DNA of 64,000 bases, taken from Solanum dulcamara. Lineage: Eukaryota; Streptophyta; Magnoliopsida; Solanales; Solanaceae. The translations under genes and the position numbers were made by a program. Shown in pieces: positions 11,452 to 23,515 of this stretch. The notes beneath the pieces were generated by a model. That model saw only the letters and a list, made by a program, of their open reading frames with translations, did no database searches and was not told where the DNA came from. Each line of letters opens with the position of its first letter. Position 1 is the first letter of the stretch. The stretch is taken from assembly GCF_947179165.1 (NCBI RefSeq), contig NC_077241.1:31801246-31865245 (forward strand), in the 5' to 3' direction.

Positions 11452-13377
11452 TATCACGACCCGACCTAGGACCTAGAAGTAACACGACGATGGAAACCAC
11501 AAATGGATCCAACCAAGCCTTTTGTACATATTATAAGCATACATAAGGTAAAATGTAAAAGAGAAAATATCATAAGAGAGTCTAAAATATGAATAGAAAT
11601 CAAAAAATGTCTTATGACAAAATAGACTGGAACATATGTCCAACTAGATGCCTCTAAACATGAGTATGGGGGGTCTAAGATATGTCCCCAGATCACCCTC
11701 AATATACAACGTAAACAAAAAGTCTTTTGAAAAGAAAATAGTAACCAACTTGAAAATTTGTCCCTGATTCATGAAGACTCACCACAACACAATCGGATAG
11801 AGAACTCCTACTAGTTATGTGGATGATTAGGTTCTTCAACCTCAACCCCTATATTATAAGACAATGTAGGTAAAAAATATGCATTAGTACATTGAAATGT
11901 ACTAAGTATGAGGGCGTGACATGCAACGTAAATCATGGAATATAAATGTCAAGTAACACGCATGATAAGATACAATAAATTAAGTCATGAGAAAATCATA
12001 TTGACCCAAGCATTTAAAAGAATAAATTCAAAATCGTAACATACTTAAGAGATCATACATATGTGGGATAGGAACCATAACCGCAAATAAGACCATATGA
12101 GCTATAACATGGAATCCCATTTTCCGCCCAATATAATGAAGAAAAGGGGAATCTACTTGCCAAGGTAGACTCTACCCCACTAGGCGGGTCATCCATACGC
12201 TATATAGGGATCCAATAGCTAAGCCATAAAGGCAGCCGACGGTGGCACATAGTTTATGGGACATGAGGCTGCTAAGGCTTCTGGTAGGGTCATCCATATG
12301 CTATATATAGTCATGATCATAGGTTTGAAATCATAGAGTAGCTCATTTTCATAATGTACTTGTAATGTGAGAATTTCCCTTTCATCATTATAATTATATT
12401 TGCATAATTCATATCGTTAGTCCTTAGGTCACCACATAGGGCCCTAAGTCACCTTACTTCATAACTTGCATGAAATGCATACTTTGAATTTAGAGTAAAA
12501 CTCAATTGCATAATAAATTGACTTTGAAAATCATCTAATTCACTTAAAAACATGCATAATCATAAAATTTATATCATCCCATACATAATTCATATAGATA
12601 ATATCCTTTGGAAGTATAAGTTATAATACTCATAAATTACACATGAACCCTAGAGATTAAAATAGGAGAATTCATGGAAAACTCTTCAATTCAATGTCAT
12701 AACTATCAATTTATATCAAAATAGTCTTATGATCATAGTTTAAATCATAATTCACGCAATAGGAATAGAGATCATAAAATTCATAAAATATCATACTTTA
12801 ATTTGATATAAAGCCTTGAAAAATTGATTGGGCTTGATGGATGAAAGCATCCATGAATCAGTACCCACATACCTTAAGTGAGAACACCAAACAATTCGAA
12901 GAAATTGAGAGTTTGATTGAAGAAATTGAGTAGATTACTAGAATTCTTCAATGGAAACCCTTGAAAGCCTTTTTATATATAGAGAAATATTTGATAGATG
13001 AATTGTGGAACAACAAATAAAATTAGGGATTTAGGTAAATTTATAGAGTCGGATTAGGCCCTAAAAATTCATTGACTAATATTTTGGGAAAGGGTCTAAA
13101 ACACCCTTTAAAAAAATCTCAACTCGACTAGAAAACTCTCCCAAGTCTGCGATGCGGACCTGTTGCGGATCCTACTATTTCTTGAATTTCTTAGAAAATC
13201 TTTCTTCTAATATACGGGTCCTAAAATTCCACCGACACCATTTTCCTGCAGGTTTTGACCCCTGATAAATATTCTAAACATGGATTTTCCAAAAAGATTA
13301 AGGATGGTGCATTATTTGAGCAGCCTATTCCAAAGGCATTCTTAAGGTACTTGTAATCATTTTTGAGGGATGTTACA
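11452..13377 (-). mobile_element. 5' LTR of A1
   Basis: On the minus strand it starts TGTAACATCCC at 13377 and ends GTCGTGATA at 11452. It matches 4369-6424 in block order. Near 12290 it lacks a stretch of about 100 bp that the 3' LTR has. No real gene. Confidence 0.88.
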
Positions 13378-15050
13378 CTAAACTTATAATTCTATTCATT
13401 CTTCTAAAATTCACCTATTCAAATATTTCTCTCTACAAAACACTCTTAAGGACTTCACTAAAGATTTCAAGTAAATTTACCCAAGCTCTCCTTCAAAACT
13501 TTCAAAATCTTCAAAATTATTTAGTTTTTTCTCACTCAAGGTGTATGGGTATTGATTCATGGGTATTTATCAAGGTTCCTCTTCAATTCTAAGTTAATTC
13601 AATCGAGGTATATGGAGATTGATTCATGAGTTCCTTTCACCTATGGAAACCTAAGTTTTCCCCAAAATTCTCTTGAATTTCCATTACTGTTAAATCCTAG
13701 TTTGGATAAATTATTGTAGGCTATTTCAATTACTTTTTTATTTATTCTTAATCATCATTATGAGTATGATTGCTAATAAATTTTAATATTTCAAGTTGAT
13801 TTATGAATTTCCAGGCACGAAGCTATTTTCAATGAGGATTAACTAGAAGTATGATTATGAAGTTGAATGATTTCAAAGTATTCTCATTTTTTTCACTCCA
13901 ATTGACTATGTATACGAGTTTTAATTAAAAATTCAAGTATGAATTATGATCATGGATTTATAATTACGTTCAAGTTATGAATTTCATACAAGTTATGAAT
14001 AAAGGTGACTTAGGATCCTTATTTGGTGATCTAGGAAGCTAATGGCATAAATTATGGAAATAAGATTAGTAATGTTGAAAGTATTTTACTTACATTGCAA
14101 TTATGACATGAAAATGAGCTACTCATTGAAGGTTAAACTTATTCACAAGTTTTATGGTATATGTTAAAGTATGATTACTATGTTATGTATTTTGTGGGAT
14201 TTGACTTAGCATCGAATGAGTCTTGAGGTGGGGGCTTGACATACGGGTCCTTATATAAAGTCTGATGTCTAATAACTATTTGCCATTGTAGGTTTAAAAA
14301 TATGGCCTATTTAGTGGATCCATATAGGGCACATGCTCATGACACCTGCCTAGTAGTGTAGACTCTACTTTAGCAAGTAGATTCCCCTTTCTTCCATTGT
14401 ATGGGGAGACATCGGGATTCCATGTCATAGCGCGCATAGGCATATTATTAGTTATGGTTCTATCCCACATAAGTATATTTTCTTTTTGTTCTTTTATGAT
14501 TTCATCTATGTTTGTTAAATGTTTTGAACATTATGACTTTAGTTATCCTCTTATATCATGTATGTTATTTGGTCATTGCATTCTATAATTTATATTACAT
14601 GGCATGCCCACATTCTTAGTATATTCAAATGTAGTAACACATATTATTGACTACATTATCTCATAATATAGGGTTAAGGATCACATTTCTTCTAGACGTG
14701 GCTAGTAGAGTTCGCATCTGGTGAGGTTTTGGTGAGTCCTTATCTATTGAGGGTGAGTTTTGGGTTTCTTTCATTACAATGTATTTTTTTATATTTGTAT
14801 TGAGGGTGGTCTAGGGACATGTCTTATCCCCCACCCTTCTTGAGTAGTAAAGGCATGTTTGGACAAATGATGTTGAGTCTATGTGGAAGGGTTTACATTC
14901 TCTTTTATTTTTCAGGTTTTAAACTTTTCCTATGTTATTTCCTCTCTATTTTACCTTATGTATACTTATGATATGTCAATAGACTAGATTAGATCCCTTT
15001 TAGGGTTTCTATTATTATGTTATGACTAGGCCCTAGGTAGGGTCATGACA
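13378..15050 (+). mobile_element. LTR2 of the tandem array, 3' part
   Basis: Continues the plus-strand LTR broken at 4368. It ends GGGTCATGACA at 15050. Near 13540-13640 it shows the A-to-B hybrid junction: an A-type 'attgattcatgggta' followed by the B-type 'tttatcaaggttcctc', so the word 'attgattcat' occurs twice about 75 bp apart. LTR3 has the same junction. The array spacer follows and no primer binding site is present. Confidence 0.82.
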
Positions 15051-15652
15051 GAGTTGCAAGCCCATTATATTGAGTTTTTGAGTTAATTGTATAATCTTTC
15101 GTTGAGTTCCCTATATATTTATTGATGTTGAGACTATTCCTATGAGGTCAAGTACTTAAAATTATTGTTCATGTTTGAATTCACACGAACCCTATTTTAG
15201 TAACTACATTGCTTACTTTTATGCATTATTTTGATAGTAAAATTCTGCCATATTTCTTCTTTTGAATTGAGAAAGAGTTTAACCATGAGTTTGAGTTTAA
15301 GAAGCATTTCATTCAATGATTTCGAGAATGATCATTATCGAGTATAAATGAGTTGAGTAATAATTCATTTAAATATTTATCTTGAAAAAAGTTGAGAAAT
15401 TAAAGCTATATTTTATGCATTCATTGAGTTGAGGAGTAGAACTATTTTAAAGAGAAGTTAGAGTTGAAAATAGTTGAGTTAAATTGAGTAAAGTCCAATG
15501 AGATAATATTTTGAATAATTATACTCACTTGAGTTCATGCGCATAATTGTATATTTTGGAAATAGTATTGAGCACCAATTTAGGTAATATTTTAGATAAC
15601 TCAAACCCCATAAACTACGTAGCTAGTGTAGGATAAGATCATTGTAACATTC
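15051..15652 (+). repeat. Array spacer 2 (complete)
   Basis: 602 bp of AT-rich non-coding sequence between LTR2 and LTR3. It is nearly the same as spacer 3 (17671-17991 plus 27181-27452). It starts 'gagttgcaagcccatt' and ends 'ggataagatcat'. I see no primer binding site at its start, no clear polypurine tract at its end and no coding domain. Confidence 0.75.
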
Positions 15653-17670
15653 CTAAAAATGCTCACAAGTCCCTTAAGAATGCCTTGCGAATAGGCCTGT
15701 TATGTAATGCATTATCCTTAATGTTTTTAGCAATTCCGAGTTTAGAATATCGATTAGTGGGGTCAAAACATATGGGAAAATGGTCTTGTTTGATTTTTAG
15801 AAATCGTATATCCAAAGATAGATTTTTGAAGAAACTGCACAAAATAGTAAAGTCCGCGCCAAGTCCGCATTGCAGATCTGACGATGGATTTTTGGCCGAA
15901 TTTAGTTTTAAGTAAGGACACTTTAGACTTTTTCTTAAATTAATTAATGAACCTAGATGTTTTTAGGACCTAATTCAGCTCAATAAATTAACCCAAACTT
16001 CTAATTCTATTCATTATTCTACAATTCACCTACTCAAATATTTCTCTCTACAAACGACTCTTAAGGACTACATTGAAGACTTTAACTAAATTCACTCAAG
16101 CTTCCATCAAAACTTTCAAGTTCTTCCAAATTATTTAGTTTTCTTACTCTAGGTATGTGGATATTGATTCATGGGTATTTATCAAGGTTCCTCTTCAATT
16201 ATGAGTTGATTCAATTGAGGTATGTGGAGATTGATTCATTGGTTCCTTTCACCCATGGAGTCCTAAGTTTTTCCCAAAATTCTCTTGAATTTCCATTACT
16301 TTTAAACCCTAATTTGGATAAATTATTCTGGACTATTTCAATTACATTTTTAATTATTATTAATGATCATTATGATTATAATTTTTCATTAATTTCATGA
16401 TTTCAAGTTCATTTATGAATTTTCAGGCACGAAGCTATTTTTAATGATTATTTACTAGAATATAATTATGAAGTTCAATGATTTCAAAGTATTCTCATTG
16501 TTTTCATGCAAATTGACTATGGATACGAGTTTTACCCTAAAATTCAAGTATGAATTATGATCATGAATTTACAATTATGTTCAAGTTATGAATTTCATTA
16601 CAGTTATGAATAAAGGTGACTTAGGATCCTTATTTGATGATCTAGGAACCTAATGGCATGAATTATGGAATTACGATTAGTAATCTTGTAAGGCTTTTAC
16701 TTACATTGAAATTATGACATGAAAATTAGATACTCTATGCAGGTTAAACCTATTCACAAGTTTTATGATATATGTAAAGTATGATTACTATGTTATGTAT
16801 TCCGTGGGATTTGACCTAGCATCAAATTAGTCTTGAGGTGGGGGCTTGACATATGGAGTGCTTATATAAAGTCTATTGTCTCATAACTACGTGCCACTGT
16901 AGGTTTTACAATATAGCCTATCTAGTGGATCCACAAATAACACATGTTCATGATACCTGCCTAGTCGTGTAGAGTCTACCATGGCAAGTGGATTTCCCCT
17001 TCTTCCATTGTATGGGGAGACATCGGAATTCCATTTCATAGCTCGCATAGTCTCATTGTCAGTTATGGTTCTATCCCACATATGTATATTTTCTTTATGT
17101 TCTTTTATGATTTCAGTTATGTGTCTTAAATGTTTTGAACATTATGACTTTCTCATGACTTTACTTATCCTCTTATATCATGTATATTATTTGGTCATTT
17201 CATCCTATGTTTTATATTGCATCGCATTTCCACATTATTAGTACCTTCAAATGTAGTAACACATATTTTTGACTATATTACCTCATATTATAGGGTTGAG
17301 GATCACATTTCTTCCACACGTGGCTAGTAGAGTTCACATCTGGTGAAGTTTTGTTGAGTCCTCATCTATTGAGGGTGAGCTATGGGTTATTTCATTCCAA
17401 TGGCTTTTTTTATATTTGTATTGAGGGTAACATAGGGACATGTTAAGCTCCCACCCTTCTTAAGTAGTAAAGGCTTGTTTGGACAGATGATGTAGAGTCT
17501 ATATAGTCGAGTTTACGTTATCTTTTATTTTTCATGTTTTAGACTCTTTCTATGTTATTTCTGCTTTACTTTGCCTTATGTATGCTTACGATATGTCAAT
17601 AGGCTTGATTGGATCCCTTTCAGGGCTTCTATTACTGCGTTACGACTAGACCCTAGGTTGGGTCGTGACA
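15653..17670 (+). mobile_element. LTR3 of the tandem array (complete, hybrid A/B)
   Basis: 2018 bp, from TGTAACATTCC to GGGTCGTGACA. The 5' half is A type (compare LTR4 at 27453) and the part after about 16170 is B type (compare LTR1). The flanking five bases differ (ATCAT before, GAGGT after), so it is not a solo LTR with a target duplication. Small open frames inside (15685-15915, 16155-16400, 16981-17241) recur as LTR sequence elsewhere and are not genes. Confidence 0.85.
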
Positions 17671-17991
17671 GAGGTGCAAGCCTATTATATTGAGTTTTTG
17701 AGTTAATTTTATAATCTTTCATTGAGTTCCCTATATATTTGTTGATGTTGACACTATTCCTAAGAGGTCAAGTTCTTGAAATTGTTGTTCATGTTTGCAT
17801 TCACATAAATCCTATTTTAGTATCTATATTGCTTACTTTTATGCTTTATTTTGATAATAAAATAATGCCATATTTCATCTTTTAAATTGACAAAGAGTTT
17901 GAACATGAGTTTGAGTTTAAGAATCCTTTCATTCAATGATTTAGAGGATGATCATTATCGAGTACAAATGAGTTGAGTAATTGTAATGACC
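17671..17991 (+). repeat. Array spacer 3, part left of element D
   Basis: Matches 3730-4060 and 15051-15375. Its last five bases GTAAT (17987-17991) are repeated at 27176-27180 as the target duplication of D, after which the spacer resumes. Confidence 0.8.
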
Positions 17992-19196
17992 CATTAGGTC
18001 GTTTTGAGTATTAAAAATTTTTATTTCATAAAAGACTCATCCCGTAAAGTTTTAATGGGTATTTTGGACTAATTGATAACCATAGTTATTTAGTTAAGGG
18101 GTGAATTTAGATAACTTAATTCAATTAGTGGACTAAATTGATAATTTAGTTAATACATTATACCACTTGTTCAATACATATAAAAATATATTAGTAGGAT
18201 TTAGCTTTTATTTATTTATTGATTCATGATTAATTACCCTAAATTATAAAAGAAAACAAACAAAGGGGAAAACCATACCTGGGCGCCGACGAAGGGGATT
18301 CCATTGTTGCAGGTGAGGTTTCCATTGCATAAGTATTTTATCAAGAATGTTAATAGCTATATTAATTTATTATATTATTAACTTGTGAAAGATTTAGGAA
18401 ATTGAATGTGCATATTGCTATGCACAGTGGGTTATGGATGGTAAACAAAAAAAAATGTATATATATAGTTACCATTAAGTTGAACAGAAAGAAGAAAAGT
18501 TTTTATTTTATTGGAATACTTGAGTTGCTAATGATGTTTTCATGGACAATTAATATACATGTGTCCTTAGATCGTAGCCTCTATGCAGTGTCGTAAATTG
18601 GCTTATTTTCTTATTATTATCACATTATAATTTAAGTTGGTAGATAGGTAATTAAATGATGGTGTATTATATTATATGAATACCATTAAAGCTATATTAT
18701 TTGGAAGAATTAAGACCTAATCCTAGACTTGAGATATTAGTTGGTATCAAAATTTAAGAATTAATTATAGAGTTGGGGTGAGTTGTTGGGTCTAAGTTAA
18801 ACATGTAAATAATATTGGTGTCTACGGACTAGTTATTTATAAATATTGTATAATTGATAGATTGGAAACGTGAGGCTTTGAAGGAAGGAAAGACATTCGT
18901 GAATTAACTTGCTTGGATTCGGTTCTTCGATTGAGGTAGGTTATGGTTTTATTCTACATCATAGATAGACTCTTAATAGTGATTGATATTCATGGAGTAA
19001 TATGTGTGAAGTTTACTACGCATTTAATTGTTGTGGTTTGGATGGTTGATATGTTATTGTGATTGGTCTAAAATCCCAAGGCCATGAAATTCATAATCTT
19101 GAACTTGCCTTATCAAAAATGGTGTCTTGAATAAAGAAGGCTTGATGAAATATTGTTAATAAAGTGGAATAGAATCATAAGGAATGATAAATTAAT

Positions 19197-19361
19197 TATA
19201 TTTGGATCGGGTGTCATGTTCCGATACTGTATATTTGGATCGGGTGTCACGTTCCGACACGGTATATTTGGATCGGGTGTCACGTTCCGACATGGTATAT
19301 TTGGATCGGGTGTCACATTCCGACACGGTATATTTGGATCGGGTGTCACGTTCCATCACGG
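19197..19361 (+). repeat. Five 33-bp direct repeats in the 5' LTR of D
   Basis: Units start at 19197, 19230, 19263, 19296 and 19329 with no spacers. The core is TTTGGATCGGGTGTCAC followed by a GTTCCGACACGG-like end. Differences between units are mainly at CG sites. Since 33 is a multiple of three, the array is open in several frames and gives false short proteins on both strands. Confidence 0.95.
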
Positions 19362-19587
19362 TAATATTAAAGGGAAATAAATTAAAATTACTTAATGCTA
19401 CCCAATCTCCAAAAACTCATATTTCAAAGAGTGTGTTGTGGAGGCTTGAGTCCTCATACGTGATCTTGATATTGTTAACCGGTTATGTAATTGTTCGTTG
19501 GTTTCCACCTGTTAAGTGTTGTTGTTGATTTCCCACTATTATTTTATGTATATTGATTTCTATTTTGAGTCGACCAATGATACCTAC

Positions 19588-19611
19588 TCAGTACGTGTTG
19601 TCCTGTACTGA
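19588..19611 (+). other. Hairpin in the 5' LTR of D
   Basis: TCAGTAC (19588-19594) and GTACTGA (19605-19611) form a perfect 7-bp stem with a 10-base loop. The copy in the 3' LTR is at 26763-26786. See the finding on LTR hairpins across families. Confidence 0.75.
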
Positions 19612-19995
19612 CCCCTACTTGTATCTTTCTTGTTTTATTTTGTGGAGTGCAGCGAGTGTTTTACAGACTTCAACTCGACCTCAGCTCTAGTCAGTCGCAA
19701 GATCATCGGATTTCAGGGTGAGCTATCCTTCTAGCTCATGATGGATTCTCTCGGTTATGGCATAGTGTCTTTAGTTTTCAGACAAATTTTATTATTTGTT
19801 CATTTTGGTGCTTGATGTTCCAGACTTAGTTTTAGAATTTAGATGTCCTTCATGTGATGACTTTCAAATTTTTGGGAACGTATTTATTTGAGTTTTCACA
19901 TTATTGTTATTAGTTAGGGTTTGTATCATTGGTTTTCCCACCTAGGAGGTTAAGTGTGGGTGCCACTCACGGCCCATTTGGGGTCGTGACAAACT

Positions 19996-20007
19996 TGGTA
20001 TCAGAGC
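19996..20007 (+). other. Primer binding site of D (initiator-Met tRNA)
   Basis: TGGTATCAGAGC lies five bases after the LTR end. It is a perfect match to the known plant initiator-Met PBS and would prime minus-strand synthesis. Confidence 0.95.
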
Positions 20008-20203
20008 TTTAGGTTCATTGATCTCATCACACAAGGACAAGTCTAGTAGAGTCTTGCGGAATGGTATGGGGATGCCTTTACTTTTCTTCGAGAGGCTACA
20101 GGACTTTAGGAAAACTCCATAATCTTTCGTGCTATTACTGGAATCCAATTGGTATCTAGGTGATACAAATTGGTATCTGACCTTCTTCACTTTACTTTCG
20201 CAG

Positions 20204-22027
20204 ATGGTTAGAACTAGAGCAACAAGAGCACCTGAGCTAGCCGCTGGGCCTGTAGGCAGATGAAGAGTAGCAACGATAGGCCGTGGTAGAGGTCGCGGAA
20301 GAAAGCCCACTAGGGGAAGGGTCCAAATAGCTGGGCCAGCCAGGGAAAGAGCAGCGACCCCTCCACTGGCTGATGAGGTAGTTAGAGATGATGTTGAGGT
20401 GGAGGAGGAGCAAGTTCATGAGAGGGAAGTACCACCCCAGCCTACTCCAGAGATGATCCACCAGGTTCTCACCTATGTTAGTGGGTTATCCGATCAGGGA
20501 CAAGCTCCCCCAGCACCTCATATTCTGGGAGTTCAACATGCAGCTGTTATGGCTCCCCGCATGACTGTGTCCTTGGGGACAAGCATGTTTCCTCAATTCA
20601 CTACAGGGCCGGTAATGACAAGTGACCAGCATGATATCTTTGTTAAGTTCTTGAAGTTGAAACCCCCAGTCTTCAGGGGTACTGAATCTGAGGATGCCTA
20701 TGATTTCCTTATTGATTGCCATGAGCTACTTCATAAAATAGATATAGTAGAGCGATTTGGTGTTGAGTTTGTGACATACCAGTTTCAACGAGACGCCAAA
20801 ATGTGGTGGCGGTCTCACGCGGAGTGCCGATCAGCAGAGGTACCACCTATGACCTGGGCAACCTTTTCTGACTGTTTTATGAAGAAGTATATTCCCCGGA
20901 CCTTAAGGGACAGGAGGAGAGACGTGTTCTTGAATATAGAGCAGGGGAGGATGTCTGTTGCCGCTTATGAGGCCAAGTTTCGTGCCTTAGCCAGATATGC
21001 TACACAGCTTTGCTTCAGTCCAGAGGAGGGAATTCGCCGCTTTGTGAAGGGATTGAGGTCAGATTTGCGAATTACAGCTTTACAAGTTGCTGCTTCAGCA
21101 AAATCCTTTCAAGAAGTGGTTGATTTTGTGATAGAGGTAGAGGGGGTGAAGCCAGATAACTTCACTAAAGAGACAACATTCAAGAAGTTTCGTAAAGGAG
21201 GTGAGCTTAGTGGTTCTTACTCCAGAGGGCAAAGTTCTGGAGATTATTCGACCCGTCCTATTCAGTCTTCATTGCAGGTTTCAGATGGAGGTCCGTTAAA
21301 GACTAGTCATCCTTTTTCTAACTTTGGGGGTTATCTTCAGTCTTCTTCATCTTCACAAAGACCCACTCTTGACCCTAAGACTTGTTACGGATGTGGTGAG
21401 CCTGGACATATCAGAAAATATTGTCCAAGGAAGAGTCAGTCTTGGCATGATCAGGGTTATAGAGTCCCAGCAGTTAGAGGTGGAGGCGACGGCTATAGTA
21501 GGGGCCGTCATTCTGGAGGACGTGGTGGCCAAGGTCGTGGTGGTCACCAGTTTGGCTGGGGTGGTGGGCAGGTTGGAACTATTGGGGTACAGCCCGGTAA
21601 GGGAAATAGTCAGACAGGTGACAAAGCCCATTGTTATGCTTTCCCTGGGAGGTTAGAGGCAGAGGCATCCGATGCTGTTATCACATGTGCTCTTTTGGTC
21701 TGCAATAGCTTGGCTTTCGTATTGTTTGATCCTGGATCCATATTTTCTTATGTATCTTCTGCATTTGCTGATGGACTTGATTTACATTGTGACTTATTTG
21801 ACATGTCTATTCGTGTTTCTACACCTGTTGGTGAGTCTGTGCTAGTTGAGAAAGTATATATGTCTTGTTTTGTGACTTTTGTGGGGAGCAGAACTTATGT
21901 AAATTTGATTATTCTAGAGATGGTTGACTTTGATGTAATCTTGGGCATGACTTGGCTCTCTCCAAATTTTGCTATCTTAAATTGCAATGCTAAGACTGTG
22001 ACATTAGCCAAGCCTGGGATGGATTAG
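20204..22027 (+). pseudogene. D gag and protease (stops at 20261 and 22025)
   Basis: The frame starts ATG at 20204 and has a TGA at 20261-20263. The long open part runs from 20399 (GTG, no ATG there) to a TAG at 22025. Seen: the capsid region ('KFLKLKPPVFRGTESEDA', 'AKMWWRSH', 'GRMSVAAYEAKFRALAR'), a Ser/Gly-rich linker, one C-x2-C-x4-H-x4-C zinc knuckle (21383-21424), a Gly/Arg-rich stretch, and an aspartic protease with D-P-G-S at 21728-21739 and 'VILGMTWLS' near its end. Gag packages the RNA and the protease would cut the polyprotein. The TGA is most simply a CGA that lost its C. Confidence 0.92.
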
Positions 22028-23515
22028 TTGGTGTGGGAGGGTGACTATATTCCCACCCCAGTTCAGATTATCTCTTTTTTTCGTGCTAAGAGGTTGGTAA
22101 GTAAGGGTTGTTTAGCCTTCCTAGCACATCATAGGGATGATAATTCTGAAGTGCCGACGATTGAGTCTATCTCTATAGTTTGTGAGTTTATGGATGTTTT
22201 CCCCGCAGACTTACCTAGTATGCCACCTGATAGAGATATAGATTTTTGTATCAACTTAGAGCTCGGCACTCGCCCTATTTCCATTCCTCCTTATAGAATG
22301 GCCCCGGCTGAGTTGAGGGAGTTGAAAGCCCAACTTCAAGAGTTGTTGGGTAAAGGTTTCATTAGACCGAGTGCCTCTCCTTGGGGTGTTCCAGTCTTAT
22401 TTGTGAAGAAGAAGGATGGTAGCCTTTGTATGTGCATAGACTATAGGTAGCTGAACAAGGTGACTATTAAAAATAGGTATCCCCTTCCTCGCATTGATGA
22501 TTTATTTGATAAGTTGGAGGGTGCTTCTGTTTTCTCAAAAAATGATTTAAGGTCTGGTTACCATCAGCTGAAAATACGGGCAATAGATGTACCGAAGACG
22601 GCTTTCCGAACTAGGTATGGTCACTATGAATTCTTGGTAATGTCTTTTGGGCTTACAAATGCGCATGTTGCTTTCATGAGTCTGATAAATAGAATCTTTA
22701 AGCCATATTTGGACCTCTTTGTTATTATTTTTATTGATGATATATTGATCTACTAAAAGAGCCAAAAGGAACATGAAGAGCATCTAAGAACTGTTCTGGG
22801 ATTGTTAAGGGAGAAGAAGTTATATGCCAAATTCTCCAAGTGTGAGTTCTGGCTTGATTCAGTGTATTTCTTAGGGCACGTGGTTTCTAAAGATGGAGTG
22901 ATGGTGGATCCCCAGAAGATTGAAGCAGTGAAGAGTTAGGCAAGGCCCACTAATGTCTCAGAGGTAAGGAGCTTTATTGGTTTGGCTAGCTACTACCGCC
23001 GGTTCGTCAAGGGGTTTGCTTTTATTGCTTCCCAGCTGACTAATCTGACCAAGCAGAAAGTTCCATTTGTGTGGTCGAATGAGTGTGAAGAGAGTTTTCT
23101 GAAACTCAAGACCTTATTGACTACTGCAGCGATTCTTGCCCTGCCAGTAGAAGGTAAGAATTTCATTGTTTATTGTTATGCATCATATTCTGGTCTAGGT
23201 GCAGTGCTAATGCAGGAGAAGAAGGTAATTGCCTATGCTTCAAGACAATTGAAGGTGCATGAGCGTAATTACCCCACTCATGATTTGGAGTTAGCTGCGG
23301 TTGTATTTGAATTGTAGCAGTGGAGACATTATCTATATGGGGTGAAGTGTGAAGTGTATATAGATCATCGTAGCTTACAACATGTGTTCACTCAAAGAGA
23401 CTTGAATTTGAGGCAAAGGAGGTGGATGGAATTGTTAAAGGACTATGATATCACTATTCTTTATCACCCTAGAAAAGCTAATGTAGTGGCCGATGCCTTG
23501 AGCAAAAAAGCAGGG
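22028..23515 (+). pseudogene. D reverse transcriptase and RNase H (four stops)
   Basis: Continues the gag-protease frame. RT blocks: '[13 protein letters not shown]', '[14 protein letters not shown]', '[17 protein letters not shown]', '[15 protein letters not shown]' and the catalytic 'FIDD' at 22730-22741. Premature stops: TAG 22448, TAA 22754, TAG 22937, TAG 23315. RNase H follows. Its first catalytic Asp is Tyr (codon 23177-23179, 'YCYAS' where 'YYDAS' stands in A1), while '[19 protein letters not shown]' and '[20 protein letters not shown]' are well kept. With the stops and this change neither enzyme can work. No frameshift is present. Confidence 0.92.

Larger units (their letters stand above)
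4369..13377 (-). mobile_element. A1: near-complete Ty3/gypsy chromovirus-type retrotransposon
   Basis: Read on the minus strand it has, in order, a 5' LTR (13377-11452), an initiator-Met-type primer binding site, gag, protease, RT, RNase H, integrase, a chromodomain-like tail, a polypurine tract and a 3' LTR (6424-4369). An exact 5-bp target duplication CTAAA flanks it (4364-4368 and 13378-13382). The total is about 9.0 kb, a usual size for this group. The two LTRs differ by many substitutions and several indels, and the coding region has many frameshifts and stops, so it is an old, inactive copy inserted into LTR2 of the tandem array. Confidence 0.9.
17992..19991 (+). mobile_element. 5' LTR of D
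   Basis: 2000 bp from TGTAATGACCC to GGGTCGTGACA. It contains five 33-bp direct repeats (19197-19361) and a TCAGTAC/GTACTGA hairpin (19588-19611), which sits where other families have their first LTR hairpin. Open frames at 18402-18596 and 19153-19528 come from LTR sequence and repeats. Confidence 0.95.

Noticed and set aside
19197..19361. Direct repeats that might suggest a CRISPR array
   Set aside because: Units are head to tail without spacers and lie inside a plant retrotransposon LTR.
19113..19528. Open frames with repeating peptides on both strands (also 26288-26703)
   Set aside because: They are translations of the 33-bp LTR repeats. Because 33 is divisible by three the frames stay open on both strands. 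They have no gene context.
19996..20007. tRNA-like sequence at LTR borders
   Set aside because: Only about 12 bases match the tRNA 3' end. This is a primer binding site, not a tRNA gene. I found no cloverleaf around any of them.
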